Shown: positions 36,481 to 44,665 of the stretch, in pieces
Layout of the letters: every line of letters starts with the position of its first letter
How positions within the stretch are numbered: position 1 is the first letter of the stretch
Assembly (NCBI GenBank): GCA_027065695.1
Contig: JAMONP010000052.1
Span: 186,001 to 250,000 of the forward strand
Length of the DNA stretch: 64,000 nt
Direction of reading: 5' to 3'
From: Desulfuromonadales bacterium
GTDB lineage: Bacteria > Desulfobacterota > Desulfuromonadia > Desulfuromonadales > BM103
Translations under genes and position numbers: made by a program
Notes under the pieces: model-generated
Databases searched by the model: none
What the model saw: only the letters and a program-made list of their open reading frames with translations
What the model was told of the DNA's origin: nothing

Positions 36481-37895
36481 TATTTCTTATCCTTTTCAAG
36501 CTGCAACCGTGAATTCATTTTATCCCGCATCCAATCCCCTCCCAGCGCCCGCGCCAGACTAATGCGATCAGCAAGCAACTGTCGTTGTGCAGAAAGCAAG
36601 CGGCTGCTGATATCAAAATCAGCACGTTGGGCAGTCAACACCGGGAGATAATCGGTCAGTCCGGCAAGATAACGTGCCGTCGACAGCCGCAGAGTTGCGC
36701 CAGTCGTTTGCGCGGTCTCGGCAAGACGCTCGACACGCTGCCCGGTTGCGAAATTATTGATCAACACGTTCTCAACTTCCTGAAAAGCTGATAACACTTT
36801 TTGTTGGTAGATGGCCACAGCCTCCCGCAAAACAGCCTCTTGTCTATCGACCTCAGCCTGACGCCGACCACCATCAATAATAGGCATAGCCAGGTTACCC
36901 AGCAGATTCCAGAATTCCCCCTTGATCAAACCTGCGGTAACATCCTGACGCAGCGACCCATAACCGCCAGACAGACTGATTGACGGGAAACGATCGGCAA
37001 TCGCCACAGCGACTCTGGCGTCGGCAGCCTCAACACGCTGTAACGCCGCCTGCAGATCAGGGCGTTGACTGATCAGGTCAGTAGGAATACCGACCACAAA
37101 AAGATTGGGCGCAGTTGGCAATTGTTCTAAACTACCATCAGGACTTCGTTCAGGATAGCGACCGAGCAGAACAGCTATAGCATGTTCAGCCTCAGCCAGG
37201 CGCGCTTCGAAGAGATAGCGAGCTGCCTGTGCTCCAGATAGGCTCTGGCGGGCCTGGTACATATCGACGGCGGGAACCAAACCAGCGCGGTAACGACTTT
37301 TGACACGTACGACCGTATCAGCAAAAGAAGCAATTGACTGCTCGGTCAGTGCCAGTTGAGCTCGCTGTTCAACAGCTAGGAAGTAAAGGTCTGCCAGGCG
37401 TGCCGACAGGCCAAGGTAGACTGTTTGCACATTTTGACGGCTTGCAGAGAGTTCCAAACTCGCCGCTTTGGTCTGCGCTGCCAGCTTCCCCCATAGGTCT
37501 AGCTCAAAGCCTGCCGCCAGCGACAACTGCTGGTTATTGCCGATAAAATCGTCGTTCAGGCCAGGTTGCTGTGATCGGCTTTGACTGGCCCCAGCAGAAA
37601 GTTGTAGCGACTGGGCACTACGGGTGATTCTGAATGCTGATTCGACCTGCTGCAAACGTGCAAGCGACTGGGTCAACTCCAGGTTCTGAGCAAAAAGCTC
37701 TGTCATCAGTAGATTGAGACGCTCATCATGGAAAGATAACCACCATTGATCGAGCGGCAATCCTGGCTCAGCGGTCGCCTTATTTCCCAGATACTCCGAC
37801 GGTGGCGTTACTGACAGCTCAACCTTGATCGGCTTATGCAATGAACAGCCAGCCAGAAACACTACTACAATGAGAACGCCAAGACGTATCATCAC
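36480..37895 (-). CDS. TolC/NodT-family outer-membrane efflux channel, lipoprotein
   Basis: A 471-residue protein. The signal peptide ends in a lipobox (FLAGC, Cys16), so it is likely a lipoprotein, as are NodT-type channels. Two OEP repeats with long amphipathic helices follow (for example LELTQSLARLQQVESAF and QRPDLQAALQRVEAADARV). It should form the outer-membrane duct of the tripartite pump. It starts within the last four bases of the tetR gene (ATGA overlap). Confidence 0.92.
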   Translation of the reverse strand: MMIRLGVLIVVVFLAGCSLHKPIKVELSVTPPSEYLGNKATAEPGLPLDQWWLSFHDERLNLLMTELFAQNLELTQSLARLQQVESAFRITRSAQSLQLSAGASQSRSQQPGLNDDFIGNNQQLSLAAGFELDLWGKLAAQTKAASLELSASRQNVQTVYLGLSARLADLYFLAVEQRAQLALTEQSIASFADTVVRVKSRYRAGLVPAVDMYQARQSLSGAQAARYLFEARLAEAEHAIAVLLGRYPERSPDGSLEQLPTAPNLFVVGIPTDLISQRPDLQAALQRVEAADARVAVAIADRFPSISLSGGYGSLRQDVTAGLIKGEFWNLLGNLAMPIIDGGRRQAEVDRQEAVLREAVAIYQQKVLSAFQEVENVLINNFATGQRVERLAETAQTTGATLRLSTARYLAGLTDYLPVLTAQRADFDISSRLLSAQRQLLADRISLARALGGDWMRDKMNSRLQLEKDKK

Positions 37896-38527
37896 TGAGT
37901 CACCTCCATACCAGCCACAGCAAAGTCGAGGAAGAGGTCAACAAAGGCATCAACAGGCATGTCAATATTGACACCCTCTGGCACCATGGCATGACGCTCG
38001 TGATAACGCATTATGTGGCTCAGGGAACCTAAAGCAAAATGCACCCTCCAGAAGAGAGTCTGTCGTGACAATCCTGGCAAAGAGACAGCCAGGGCTTGAA
38101 AGAGTCGATTCATCAACGGCTCCATGTGAGCCATAAAGATCGTCATGGCAAGGCCACGCGGCTCGGCGAGGATTCTGCCAATCAGGGCGATGAAATCCTC
38201 GGCATCGGCCCCCTGTTGACGCAAACGCAGAGTCGGCTCAACAAATGTCCGCAAGATGTTACGGCAGGTCGGCACCTCTTCAGTCTCCTCCGACTTTTTC
38301 AGCAAAGCTTCAAGTTGACCGAGTCGAATCTCGTTCAAAGGATCCAACCGGCGTATAATTACTGCTTCTAAAAGCGCCTCTTTGCTGCCAAAATGATAAT
38401 TAACTGCAGCCAAATTGACTGTAGCCATAGTGGTTATACTGCGTAGAGATGTAGCATGATACCCATCTCTTGAGAATAGGTGCTCTGCTGCATTGAGGAT
38501 TCTCTGCTTGGTATCTGGCTGGCTCAT
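37892..38527 (-). CDS. TetR-family regulator of the efflux operon
   Basis: A 211-residue protein. The N-terminal HTH is clear: RILNAAEHLFSRDGYHATSLRSIT... and NYHFGSKEALL. The C-terminal domain resembles the CecR/DUF1956 group (YbiH-like). It is the first gene of the efflux operon and overlaps the OMF gene, so it probably represses its own operon in the absence of the substrate. Two palindromes upstream (38570-38594) are likely operators. Confidence 0.9.
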   Translation of the reverse strand: MSQPDTKQRILNAAEHLFSRDGYHATSLRSITTMATVNLAAVNYHFGSKEALLEAVIIRRLDPLNEIRLGQLEALLKKSEETEEVPTCRNILRTFVEPTLRLRQQGADAEDFIALIGRILAEPRGLAMTIFMAHMEPLMNRLFQALAVSLPGLSRQTLFWRVHFALGSLSHIMRYHERHAMVPEGVNIDMPVDAFVDLFLDFAVAGMEVTQ

Positions 38528-38569
38528 TATATGATAACAACTCCGAGAAAAAGGACATCAAACAAAATC

Positions 38570-38594
38570 ACACGTATGTGTTAAACGTACGTTT
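38570..38594. promoter_or_regulatory. Candidate TetR operator pair upstream of the efflux operon
   Basis: Two palindromes lie next to each other: ACACGTATGTGT (38570-38581, one mismatch) and AAACGTACGTTT (38583-38594, perfect). They share an ACGTAYG core and lie 43-67 bases before the TetR start, where a repressor would sit on the promoter. TetR autoregulation is common in the family. Confidence 0.65.
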
Positions 38595-38679
38595 TAATTA
38601 TGTCAAGTAAATTTCCCCTCGTAAAATTCGTTTAATTGCCTCATTGCGTCAAGCAACTTACATGCTAGCATTTAATGTA

Positions 38680-38710
38680 AAAAACCCCGCCCAGAGGACG
38701 GGGGTTTTCA
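38680..38710. terminator. Bidirectional terminator between efflux regulator region and remnant genes
   Basis: AAAACCCCGCCC ... GACGGGGGTTTT folds into a GC-rich stem flanked by A and T runs, so it can work on both strands. It lies between the efflux promoter and the DUF748 remnant. Confidence 0.75.
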
Positions 38711-38721
38711 CTTCTTACTAA

Positions 38722-39289
38722 ATAGAAGCCAGCAACTTCAACATCCCGGTGTACGGTAGCCTGGACAACCCGCAGTTCAGCACCGGTGGGGTGGTCTGGA
38801 CAGTTATCAAGAATCTCTTGGTCAAGGCGGCCACCTCGCCATTCGCTCTGCTCGGAGCCGTGATCGGTGGGGACGAAGAGGATTTCAGCAACATCAGTTT
38901 CGAATATGGCTCTACACGTCTGAGCGCTGCAGAAAAGGAGAAGCTACAGAAAATAGCTCAAGCTCTGGCGGACCGTCCAAGCCTTGATGTTGGAGGTGAG
39001 TGGGTTTATAGACCCGGATAATGATGCCGAGGGTTACCGCAGGGAGCAACTCAGCAGGGAGATCAAGCGGCTCAAGTACCTTGACCTGATCTACACCAAT
39101 ACGTCGGTTACCCAAGACAACCTGTCCGACCTCGCCGAGGCACGTGCCATAACGGTACAGAACTTCATGATCGAAAAAGGTCAACTGGCGCCGGAAAGAC
39201 TCTTTTTAAAGAAGCCGGACATCACGGCGCCACCCGATCAGAAAGCAACCGATCGCGCCCGGGTCGAACTTGGTGCAACGGTACGTTAA
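38722..39289 (+). pseudogene. C-terminal remnant of DUF748 protein (frameshifted)
   Basis: No start is present. The open frame begins at 38722 with NFNIPVYGSLDNPQFSTGG, then VVWTVIKNLLVKAATSPF and FEYGSTRLSAAEKEKLQKIA: the end of the large DUF748 (AsmA-like) envelope proteins. A frameshift near 38985-38995 moves to another frame, where VSGFIDPDNDAEGYRREQLS continues the family to the stop at 39287-39289. The N-terminal several hundred residues are missing, so the gene is dead. Confidence 0.75.
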
Positions 39290-39383
39290 TTTCTCCTCCG
39301 TCTCGGGTAATTCCTGTTCATTGGCAGCTTTTTGCGCTATCTTGGGGCGTTATTTACTTAATATCCTGGGAGTTTGCAATATC

Positions 39384-39694
39384 ATGTTCACACGTATTAT
39401 CATCTTCGCTCTGGTCGTCGGGCTGGTTTACCTAAATTATACAACACCGAAAATTGATGACCATAAAGCTTTCCTGCTCGCCGAACTGCAACAACAGTAT
39501 CCCATCCCGGAGGCAATACAGGAACAACTATGGAAAAAACTCGATTACTCGAATTTGATGGTCTGTTCATTCATGAAGACCAGGGAAGGCAGCACAATGA
39601 TTTCTGCTGGCTACCTGAAAAAATCAAGCTGATTGACACTGAGTGGCTCGACAACGTCAAAGCCGACTTGCGGCGACAAGCGGAAAAATACTAG
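39384..39694 (+). pseudogene. Small single-membrane-span protein, frameshifted at an A6 run
   Basis: An ATG at 39384 starts FTRIIIFALVVGLVYLNYT, a membrane anchor, followed by a soluble part that could resemble DUF4359-type proteins. The frame stops at 39632 after YLKKSS. If one A is added at the six-A run 39618-39623, the frame continues LIDTEWLDNVKADLRRQ to the TAG at 39692-39694, giving about 103 residues. So this is either a fresh frameshift, a sequencing error, or slippage at the A run. Confidence 0.55.
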
Positions 39695-39791
39695 ACATCT
39701 GCTGGTTAGCCTTATTTGTCACCCTTAAATAAACAAGAATCACAGTTGCCTTTTAACAAACCGAAATCTTCAAAAAAAGAAGTCATATAAC

Positions 39792-41612
39792 GTGGCCAAT
39801 TTCAGCCTTTTCTTCGACAATCTCAAAAAAATCGACTGGCGATTGCTGACCCGCCCTGTGATTCTCAGCGTCATGGTCGGCCTGGTCACAGGCAGTGCCG
39901 CCGTCCTTTTCTACTTTGCCACCAACAGCATCGACCACCTTTTTCTCAACAACATGGCTGGCTATCATCCTCCTGGAGAGGGTGCCGAGGCAGTTTTAGC
40001 CATGGGTGATCAAATGATTGACACCCTGGCAATGGATCATCGCTGGTTTCTCTTTCTGATACCGGTTATCGGCGGCCTGATCTCCGGTTTCCTGGTTTTC
40101 AAGTTTGCCCCTGAAGCTGAAGGCCATGGCACCGATGCAGCTATTGACGCCTTTCACAACAAGGGCGGCATTATCAGAGGGCGAGTTCCAATCATCAAGG
40201 GACTCGCGTCCATAGCGACGATAGGAACCGGTGGCTCAGCCGGTCGTGAGGGCCCAATCGCACAGATCGGCGCCGGGTTCGGTTCATTTATTGCCAGCAA
40301 ACTCAGGCTGACCTCTGCTGACCGGAGGATCCTACTGTTGGCTGGCATGGCAGGCGGTATCGGTGCCACCTTCCGCGCGCCCTTGGGCGGAGCCCTGTTT
40401 GCCGTCGAGGTGCTTTATAAAAACCCGGAATTCGAACATGAAGGATTGATCCCGGCCATCATCTCTTCGATTACAGCTTTCTCCCTGTTCGGGGCCACCA
40501 CCGGCTGGAAACCCCTTCTGGAAACCCCGCAATTCAGCTTTGAACATCCGCTGGAGCTTATCTTCTTCCTGCTACTCGGTATCATCTGTGCTGCCCTTGG
40601 CAAGTTGTACGTAAAGTGTTTTTACGGTGTCCAGCATCTTTTCAAGCTGTGGGCTTTTCCAATCATGCTGAAACCTGCTGTTGGCGGGCTTCTACTTGGC
40701 CTGCTTGCCATGGTGGTTCCTCAAGTACTGGGCTCGGGATACGGCATGGTACAGGCAGCCCTTTACGGAAAGGTGGCTCTCTGGATCATGCTGCTGGTCG
40801 CCCTGGCCAAGATCCTGGCCACCAGCCTGACAATCTCCTCCGGTGGTTCAGGTGGCGTATTCGCACCCAGCCTGGTCATCGGCGCAATGCTTGGCGGCGC
40901 TTTCGGCGCGTCCGCAGAAGCACTCTTCCCGACTCTTATTTTTGAACCAAGGGCCTACGTTCTAATCGGCATGGCCGGCTTTTTTTCTGCCGTATCCAAA
41001 GCACCAATAGCCACCTTGATCATGGTCAGCGAACTAACCGGAAATTACGGTCTTCTGGCTCCATTGATGCTGGTCTGTACCGTGGCCATGATCGTCTTCC
41101 CACGTAATTCAATTTACCATAAGCAGGTTAAAAGCCGCATCGATTCGCCAGTCCATCTCGGTGAATTCATCGTCGATGTTCTCGAAGGGCTCCGGGTCGA
41201 TGACCTGAACGAACACGGTCGAAAACCGACACTTATAAGCGAAGGCCTACCCTTGCCTGAAATCCTCAAAAAAATCGCTAACGCCCAAGGGGCTTACTAT
41301 CCCGTTGTTGATGAGGACTTGAACATGACCGGCATTTTCTCTGTCAACGATATCCGCCGTATTCTGGCTGAGGATCTTCCGCCCAGCCTGGTTCTTGCAA
41401 AGGACATCTCTGTACCCCACGTTATCACAACGACTCCAGATGAGTCTTTGACGGAAGTCATGCGTAAGCTTTCCAGTCGCGGGCTGGAGGAAATCCCGGT
41501 CGTTGCTGATAAAAATCCTCAGCAAGTGCTTTTTATGCTGCGACGCCGTGCAGTCCTGGCCCGTTACGCTACGGAGTTGGAAAAAAAGAAGGAACACTAT
41601 TCGACAGACTGA
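39792..41612 (+). CDS. CLC-family chloride channel/transporter with CBS domains
   Basis: A 606-residue protein starting at GTG 39792. Residues 15-440 form the CLC membrane domain with GTGGSAGREGPIAQ (gating Glu), FRAPLGGALFAVE and SGGSGGVFAPSLV. Residues about 450-590 are two CBS domains, which often bind nucleotides and gate the channel. The proton-glutamate site (the second residue after AVE) is Val, as in CLC channels, not Glu as in CLC antiporters. A chloride channel or fluoride/chloride route is therefore likely. It lies 3 bases before the Nudix gene. Confidence 0.92.
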   Translation: MANFSLFFDNLKKIDWRLLTRPVILSVMVGLVTGSAAVLFYFATNSIDHLFLNNMAGYHPPGEGAEAVLAMGDQMIDTLAMDHRWFLFLIPVIGGLISGFLVFKFAPEAEGHGTDAAIDAFHNKGGIIRGRVPIIKGLASIATIGTGGSAGREGPIAQIGAGFGSFIASKLRLTSADRRILLLAGMAGGIGATFRAPLGGALFAVEVLYKNPEFEHEGLIPAIISSITAFSLFGATTGWKPLLETPQFSFEHPLELIFFLLLGIICAALGKLYVKCFYGVQHLFKLWAFPIMLKPAVGGLLLGLLAMVVPQVLGSGYGMVQAALYGKVALWIMLLVALAKILATSLTISSGGSGGVFAPSLVIGAMLGGAFGASAEALFPTLIFEPRAYVLIGMAGFFSAVSKAPIATLIMVSELTGNYGLLAPLMLVCTVAMIVFPRNSIYHKQVKSRIDSPVHLGEFIVDVLEGLRVDDLNEHGRKPTLISEGLPLPEILKKIANAQGAYYPVVDEDLNMTGIFSVNDIRRILAEDLPPSLVLAKDISVPHVITTTPDESLTEVMRKLSSRGLEEIPVVADKNPQQVLFMLRRRAVLARYATELEKKKEHYSTD

Positions 41613-41615
41613 ATC

Positions 41616-42251
41616 ATGACACCTGCTGACAAATTAAACTTCACAAATATCGCCAGGGCCCTGGCAAATTATCGCCCCGAGATACTGACTCCCGACAACC
41701 GACAAGGGCATGCTGCCGTTGCCTTACTCCTTAGAGAGGGCCCTCTTTCTCCAGAAGCTCTTTTTATTATCCGTGCTGAGCACGATCAAGACCCATGGTC
41801 AGGAAACATTGCTTTTCCCGGAGGTCGTTTGAACCCGGGAGGAGAATCTCCACAACAAGCTGCCGAGCGAGAAACCTTTGAAGAACTGTCCCTTGATCTG
41901 GGACGAGCCCAATACCTCGGCCGCATCAATGACCTCTACGGTGCAACATTGCCGGTGCTTGTCTCCTGTTTTGTCTATCAACTCCTGGAACCGGCAAGAT
42001 TACAGCCAAACCATGAAGTTGCCGAGGCCTTCTGGTGTCCACTGACAAAACTGATGGAACCGGAACGTCAACAACAGAGAACCTTTTTTTATAGTGGTGC
42101 AGAGCATACTCACCCTGTCGTTGAGTTGCTAGATCCTCATCAACCCCTTTTATGGGGGATAACCTATCGATTGATTTGCAGTTTTTTCGAATCTTGTGCC
42201 CTTGGTTTCAACTCGCCGGAACCGACAGAATCAACGTCATTTCGAACATAA
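41616..42251 (+). CDS. Nudix hydrolase, CoA pyrophosphatase-like
   Basis: A 211-residue protein with the Nudix box in GGESPQQAAERETFEEL (REtxEE). The preceding WSGNIAFPGGRLNPG fits the CoA-diphosphatase branch (YeaB/Nudt7-like), which cleaves coenzyme A. The C-terminal 70 residues are less conserved. It starts 3 bases after the CLC gene, so they are co-translated, although a shared role is not evident. Confidence 0.85.
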   Translation: MTPADKLNFTNIARALANYRPEILTPDNRQGHAAVALLLREGPLSPEALFIIRAEHDQDPWSGNIAFPGGRLNPGGESPQQAAERETFEELSLDLGRAQYLGRINDLYGATLPVLVSCFVYQLLEPARLQPNHEVAEAFWCPLTKLMEPERQQQRTFFYSGAEHTHPVVELLDPHQPLLWGITYRLICSFFESCALGFNSPEPTESTSFRT

Positions 42252-42325
42252 CTTGCCTCACTGCCTTTTTACGTTAGAATTTCACCACACGTTAGCCAAC
42301 TAAAGATTGATGAAAGAGAGAGCCA

Positions 42326-42682
42326 ATGCACAATCGCCGCTTCCGCAGGATCCCTTTTGAAGCTGAAGTCACGCTAAATGTCGGGCAGGAAAACTGGTCT
42401 GGGGAACTACTCGATGTTGCGATGAAGGGTGCCATGGTTGGCTCTGGTACTCCGCTGCCACTCCCCCTTGGAAGTAAATGCAGCCTCTGCATCTCTCTAC
42501 CAGATTCTACCATCTCACTTAATTTTCAGGCAGAACTGCTCTACTACGAAAACAGCCGTTACGGTTTCAAGTTTATCAGCGAAGATCTTGAGACCTTCAC
42601 CCATCTACGCAAACTGATAGAACTTAACACCGGAGATGCTGAAGCAACCCGTAGCGAGTTATCAACCTGGCTCAGCAACTGA
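42326..42682 (+). CDS. PilZ domain protein (cyclic-di-GMP effector)
   Basis: A 118-residue single-domain PilZ protein. The c-di-GMP motifs are present: RRFRR near the N-terminus (RxxxR) and DVAMKGAMV (D/NxA/SxxG). The fold continues with a beta barrel and the YYENSRYGFKF strand. It likely acts as a small adaptor that senses c-di-GMP. The window also encodes two c-di-GMP turnover proteins. Confidence 0.88.
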   Translation: MHNRRFRRIPFEAEVTLNVGQENWSGELLDVAMKGAMVGSGTPLPLPLGSKCSLCISLPDSTISLNFQAELLYYENSRYGFKFISEDLETFTHLRKLIELNTGDAEATRSELSTWLSN

Positions 42683-42710
42683 GTTGGAAAAGACATGATG
42701 TGCATTACCA

Positions 42711-42738
42711 AAAAGGCAGCCGATCGGGGCTGCCTTTT
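42711..42738. terminator. Bidirectional terminator between PilZ and DUF4350 genes
   Basis: A perfect 11-bp stem (AAAAGGCAGCC/GGCTGCCTTTT) has a 6-base loop and A/T-rich ends on both sides, so it serves two convergent genes. Confidence 0.9.
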
Positions 42739-42763
42739 ATCGTTTCAACTATTTACGCGACAA

Positions 42764-43537
42764 TTATTGAGAAGCCAGCCAGTCGACCAATTGCAGAGCC
42801 AGCTTTCGATTGGCTTCGTCAAGAAAACGGTTCTGAAAAATTGCATCGTCACCAAGCACAACATATCGACCCTGCCCTGATTCTCCAGCAACCATAACAC
42901 CAAAGGACTGGATGGCATCCACATCTGAAAGCTGATTATCACGATTCAGATCAACCCAGCCATGCGGGCTGGTCTCAGCCAGGATACTGGCTTGTGGCGC
43001 TGTGCCACGCAAGGCCCAACTCCCATAGATCGAGAAACTCTGCAAACCTTTTGTGATGGGGTGATCAGCAAGAACCGTGACTTTGAAATTAAGATGGTTA
43101 CCATCAATGACCTGGTTCATCTCGCGAAGAGTCCCATTGGTAAAATCAACTTCCAGGCGGTGCAGCAAATCGCGCACAGGTGGTGCAATATGCAACATGA
43201 CTGCCAGCCCACCACCGGCATCAACAAAGTCAATTACGGCGCCTAGCTCACTCTTTGTTAGTGGCATAAAGGGGCCTGAAAGAACCAATACATCAGCTGT
43301 GGACAAAATCTCTTTGGTCAAAGGACCAGAATGACTTGCAACCACAAAACCGTTCTTCTGGTAGAGTGTCGCCAGCTCAGAGAGGTCCAGGGGGCCACTT
43401 TTGCCGACAAGAAACTGCTGACCATGGGACTCGTCAAAAAGCACAACGGGTGCGGCAACAGAGTATGCTGTAAAAAACCATAATGAGGCAAAAGACAAAA
43501 GAAAGGTGCGGGTGAGAAACAACATACAAGACCTCAA
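42764..43537 (-). CDS. Exported DUF4350-like glutamine amidotransferase-fold protein
   Basis: A 257-residue protein with a signal peptide (about 1-28, SVAAP). The rest resembles DUF4350: VVLFDESHGQQF near 32, ADVLVLSGPFMPLTKSELGAVIDFVDAGGGLAVM, and later GRYVVLGDDAIFQN. The fold is like ThuA/GATase-1 domains that lack obvious catalysis. It probably lies in the periplasm. A DRDNQLSDVDAIQ stretch near 200 resembles a dockerin-like calcium loop. Function is unknown. Confidence 0.75.
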   Translation of the reverse strand: MRSCMLFLTRTFLLSFASLWFFTAYSVAAPVVLFDESHGQQFLVGKSGPLDLSELATLYQKNGFVVASHSGPLTKEILSTADVLVLSGPFMPLTKSELGAVIDFVDAGGGLAVMLHIAPPVRDLLHRLEVDFTNGTLREMNQVIDGNHLNFKVTVLADHPITKGLQSFSIYGSWALRGTAPQASILAETSPHGWVDLNRDNQLSDVDAIQSFGVMVAGESGQGRYVVLGDDAIFQNRFLDEANRKLALQLVDWLASQ

Positions 43538-43806
43538 ATATTGTTAGCAGTTTGACTGTTATAGTGATTTAAAGGAAGATCCGAACATGACCATTACCAT
43601 ACCGTAACCATTGCCAGACGGCAACCTACCACGAACGTCAAGTGATACGATAAGCCTATAATGGTAAAAACTGGGAGGTAACGCATCTAAACACTGCCGA
43701 CAAACCCCTTCTTTCAGGAATAAAAAGCAAGACCTGTTCCTTAAAATATGTTATGAATACGTCCGGTAAAATAGTGAGCAGAAAAGGCCGAAGAGGAGGC
43801 TTAACC

Positions 43807-44271
43807 ATGGGAATTGTTGATGTACAAAAAGCTATCAAGAGCTCCATACAGACGGAAAAAGACGCCATGGATTACTACAAGTATGGTGCTGAACGTATGG
43901 CTGGAGATAAAGCTCGACAGACTTTTGAGATACTCGCTCGTGAAGAATATCAGCACGCTGAATCCTTTTACAGAATTTACCCTGGAGATGACATCCCTTC
44001 CTTCGAAGAGTTCATGACTGCTCCTCCTAATACTGAATCCAGCTGGTGGATAAATCTTCAAAGCCTGCTAGTTCAGGATTTTGATGAGCGTAAAGCTCTG
44101 GAGCTTGCCATCGACCAGGAAGAGGCCCTGGAGAAGTCCCTACGTGAAATGGCCGCTAATATTGATGACCCTGATATCGCACGGGTCTATCTAGCGAATG
44201 CTACTTCGACTCACAACCATCTGAATTTGGTCGAAGAAGATTACAGGGCCATGTTTGGTATGAGCGGCTAG
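43807..44271 (+). CDS. Ferritin-like di-iron protein, paralogue
   Basis: A 154-residue protein from ATG 43807 with GAGGAGG at 43793-43799; an earlier in-frame start is unlikely. It is clearly related to the protein at 13974: TEKDAMDYYKYGAE, AREEYQHAESFY (ExxH), PGDDIPSFEEF and the NATSTHNHLNLVEEDYRA end. Di-iron ligands are kept. It probably reduces peroxide or moves iron. The gene is monocistronic. Confidence 0.85.
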   Translation: MGIVDVQKAIKSSIQTEKDAMDYYKYGAERMAGDKARQTFEILAREEYQHAESFYRIYPGDDIPSFEEFMTAPPNTESSWWINLQSLLVQDFDERKALELAIDQEEALEKSLREMAANIDDPDIARVYLANATSTHNHLNLVEEDYRAMFGMSG

Positions 44272-44301
44272 GAACCTGTGCGCGAACAGATTATTGACCC
44301 A

Positions 44302-44334
44302 TAAGGCCACCCTCAAAGGGGGTGGCCTTTTTAT
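44302..44334 (+). terminator. Terminator after ferritin-like paralogue
   Basis: AAGGCCACCC/GGGTGGCCTT is a 10-bp stem with a small loop, followed by TTTTTATT. Confidence 0.9.
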
Positions 44335-44488
44335 TCACATATTCCATGGTCAGAGTTAAATCTGATCTTTTTCTTAAGGTCACAAGGTCGATTTTGATTA
44401 AAATTTGACTTGCGCTAGGGAGATTTACCGATTAGGATACAATTAGTAGTGTCTGATTTATTAACACCTACTACATCCTGAGGTGACT

Positions 44489-44626
44489 GTGAGTAATTTA
44501 AATATGCAACAGTGTAAAGAATGCGGGAAATCCTACTCGGCAGCTTGCCGTCAGTGCCATGTCCCGCAGAGTCACACCACACAGTGCCACCCCCCAGAGC
44601 GCAGCAACATAACCATCAAACGCTGA
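44489..44626 (+). CDS. Possible small cysteine-rich protein
   Basis: A 45-codon frame starting at GTG 44489, with GAGGTG just upstream. It encodes QQCKECGKSY, then CRQCHVPQSH and TTQCHPPERS. Six Cys and several His suggest a zinc-binding knuckle (CxxC...CxxCH). The second pair also reads as a CxxCH, but there is no signal peptide, so heme attachment is unlikely. It overlaps no other gene and lies 39 bases before the Dus gene. Coding status is uncertain. Confidence 0.4.
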   Translation: MSNLNMQQCKECGKSYSAACRQCHVPQSHTTQCHPPERSNITIKR

Positions 44627-44665
44627 CACACCTGCCATCCTCTTTGCCTGTGAACCTCTGACAAA

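Noticed and set aside
39610-39640. Programmed -1 frameshift at an A6 run in the small membrane protein
   Set aside because: The zero frame reads CTG AAA AAA TCA, which does not match the X XXY YYZ slip site; a plain frameshift is simpler. Slippage stays possible but unproven.
44489-44626. Heme-binding reading of CRQCH in the small Cys-rich frame
   Set aside because: No signal peptide is present, so c-type heme attachment in the periplasm is not expected.
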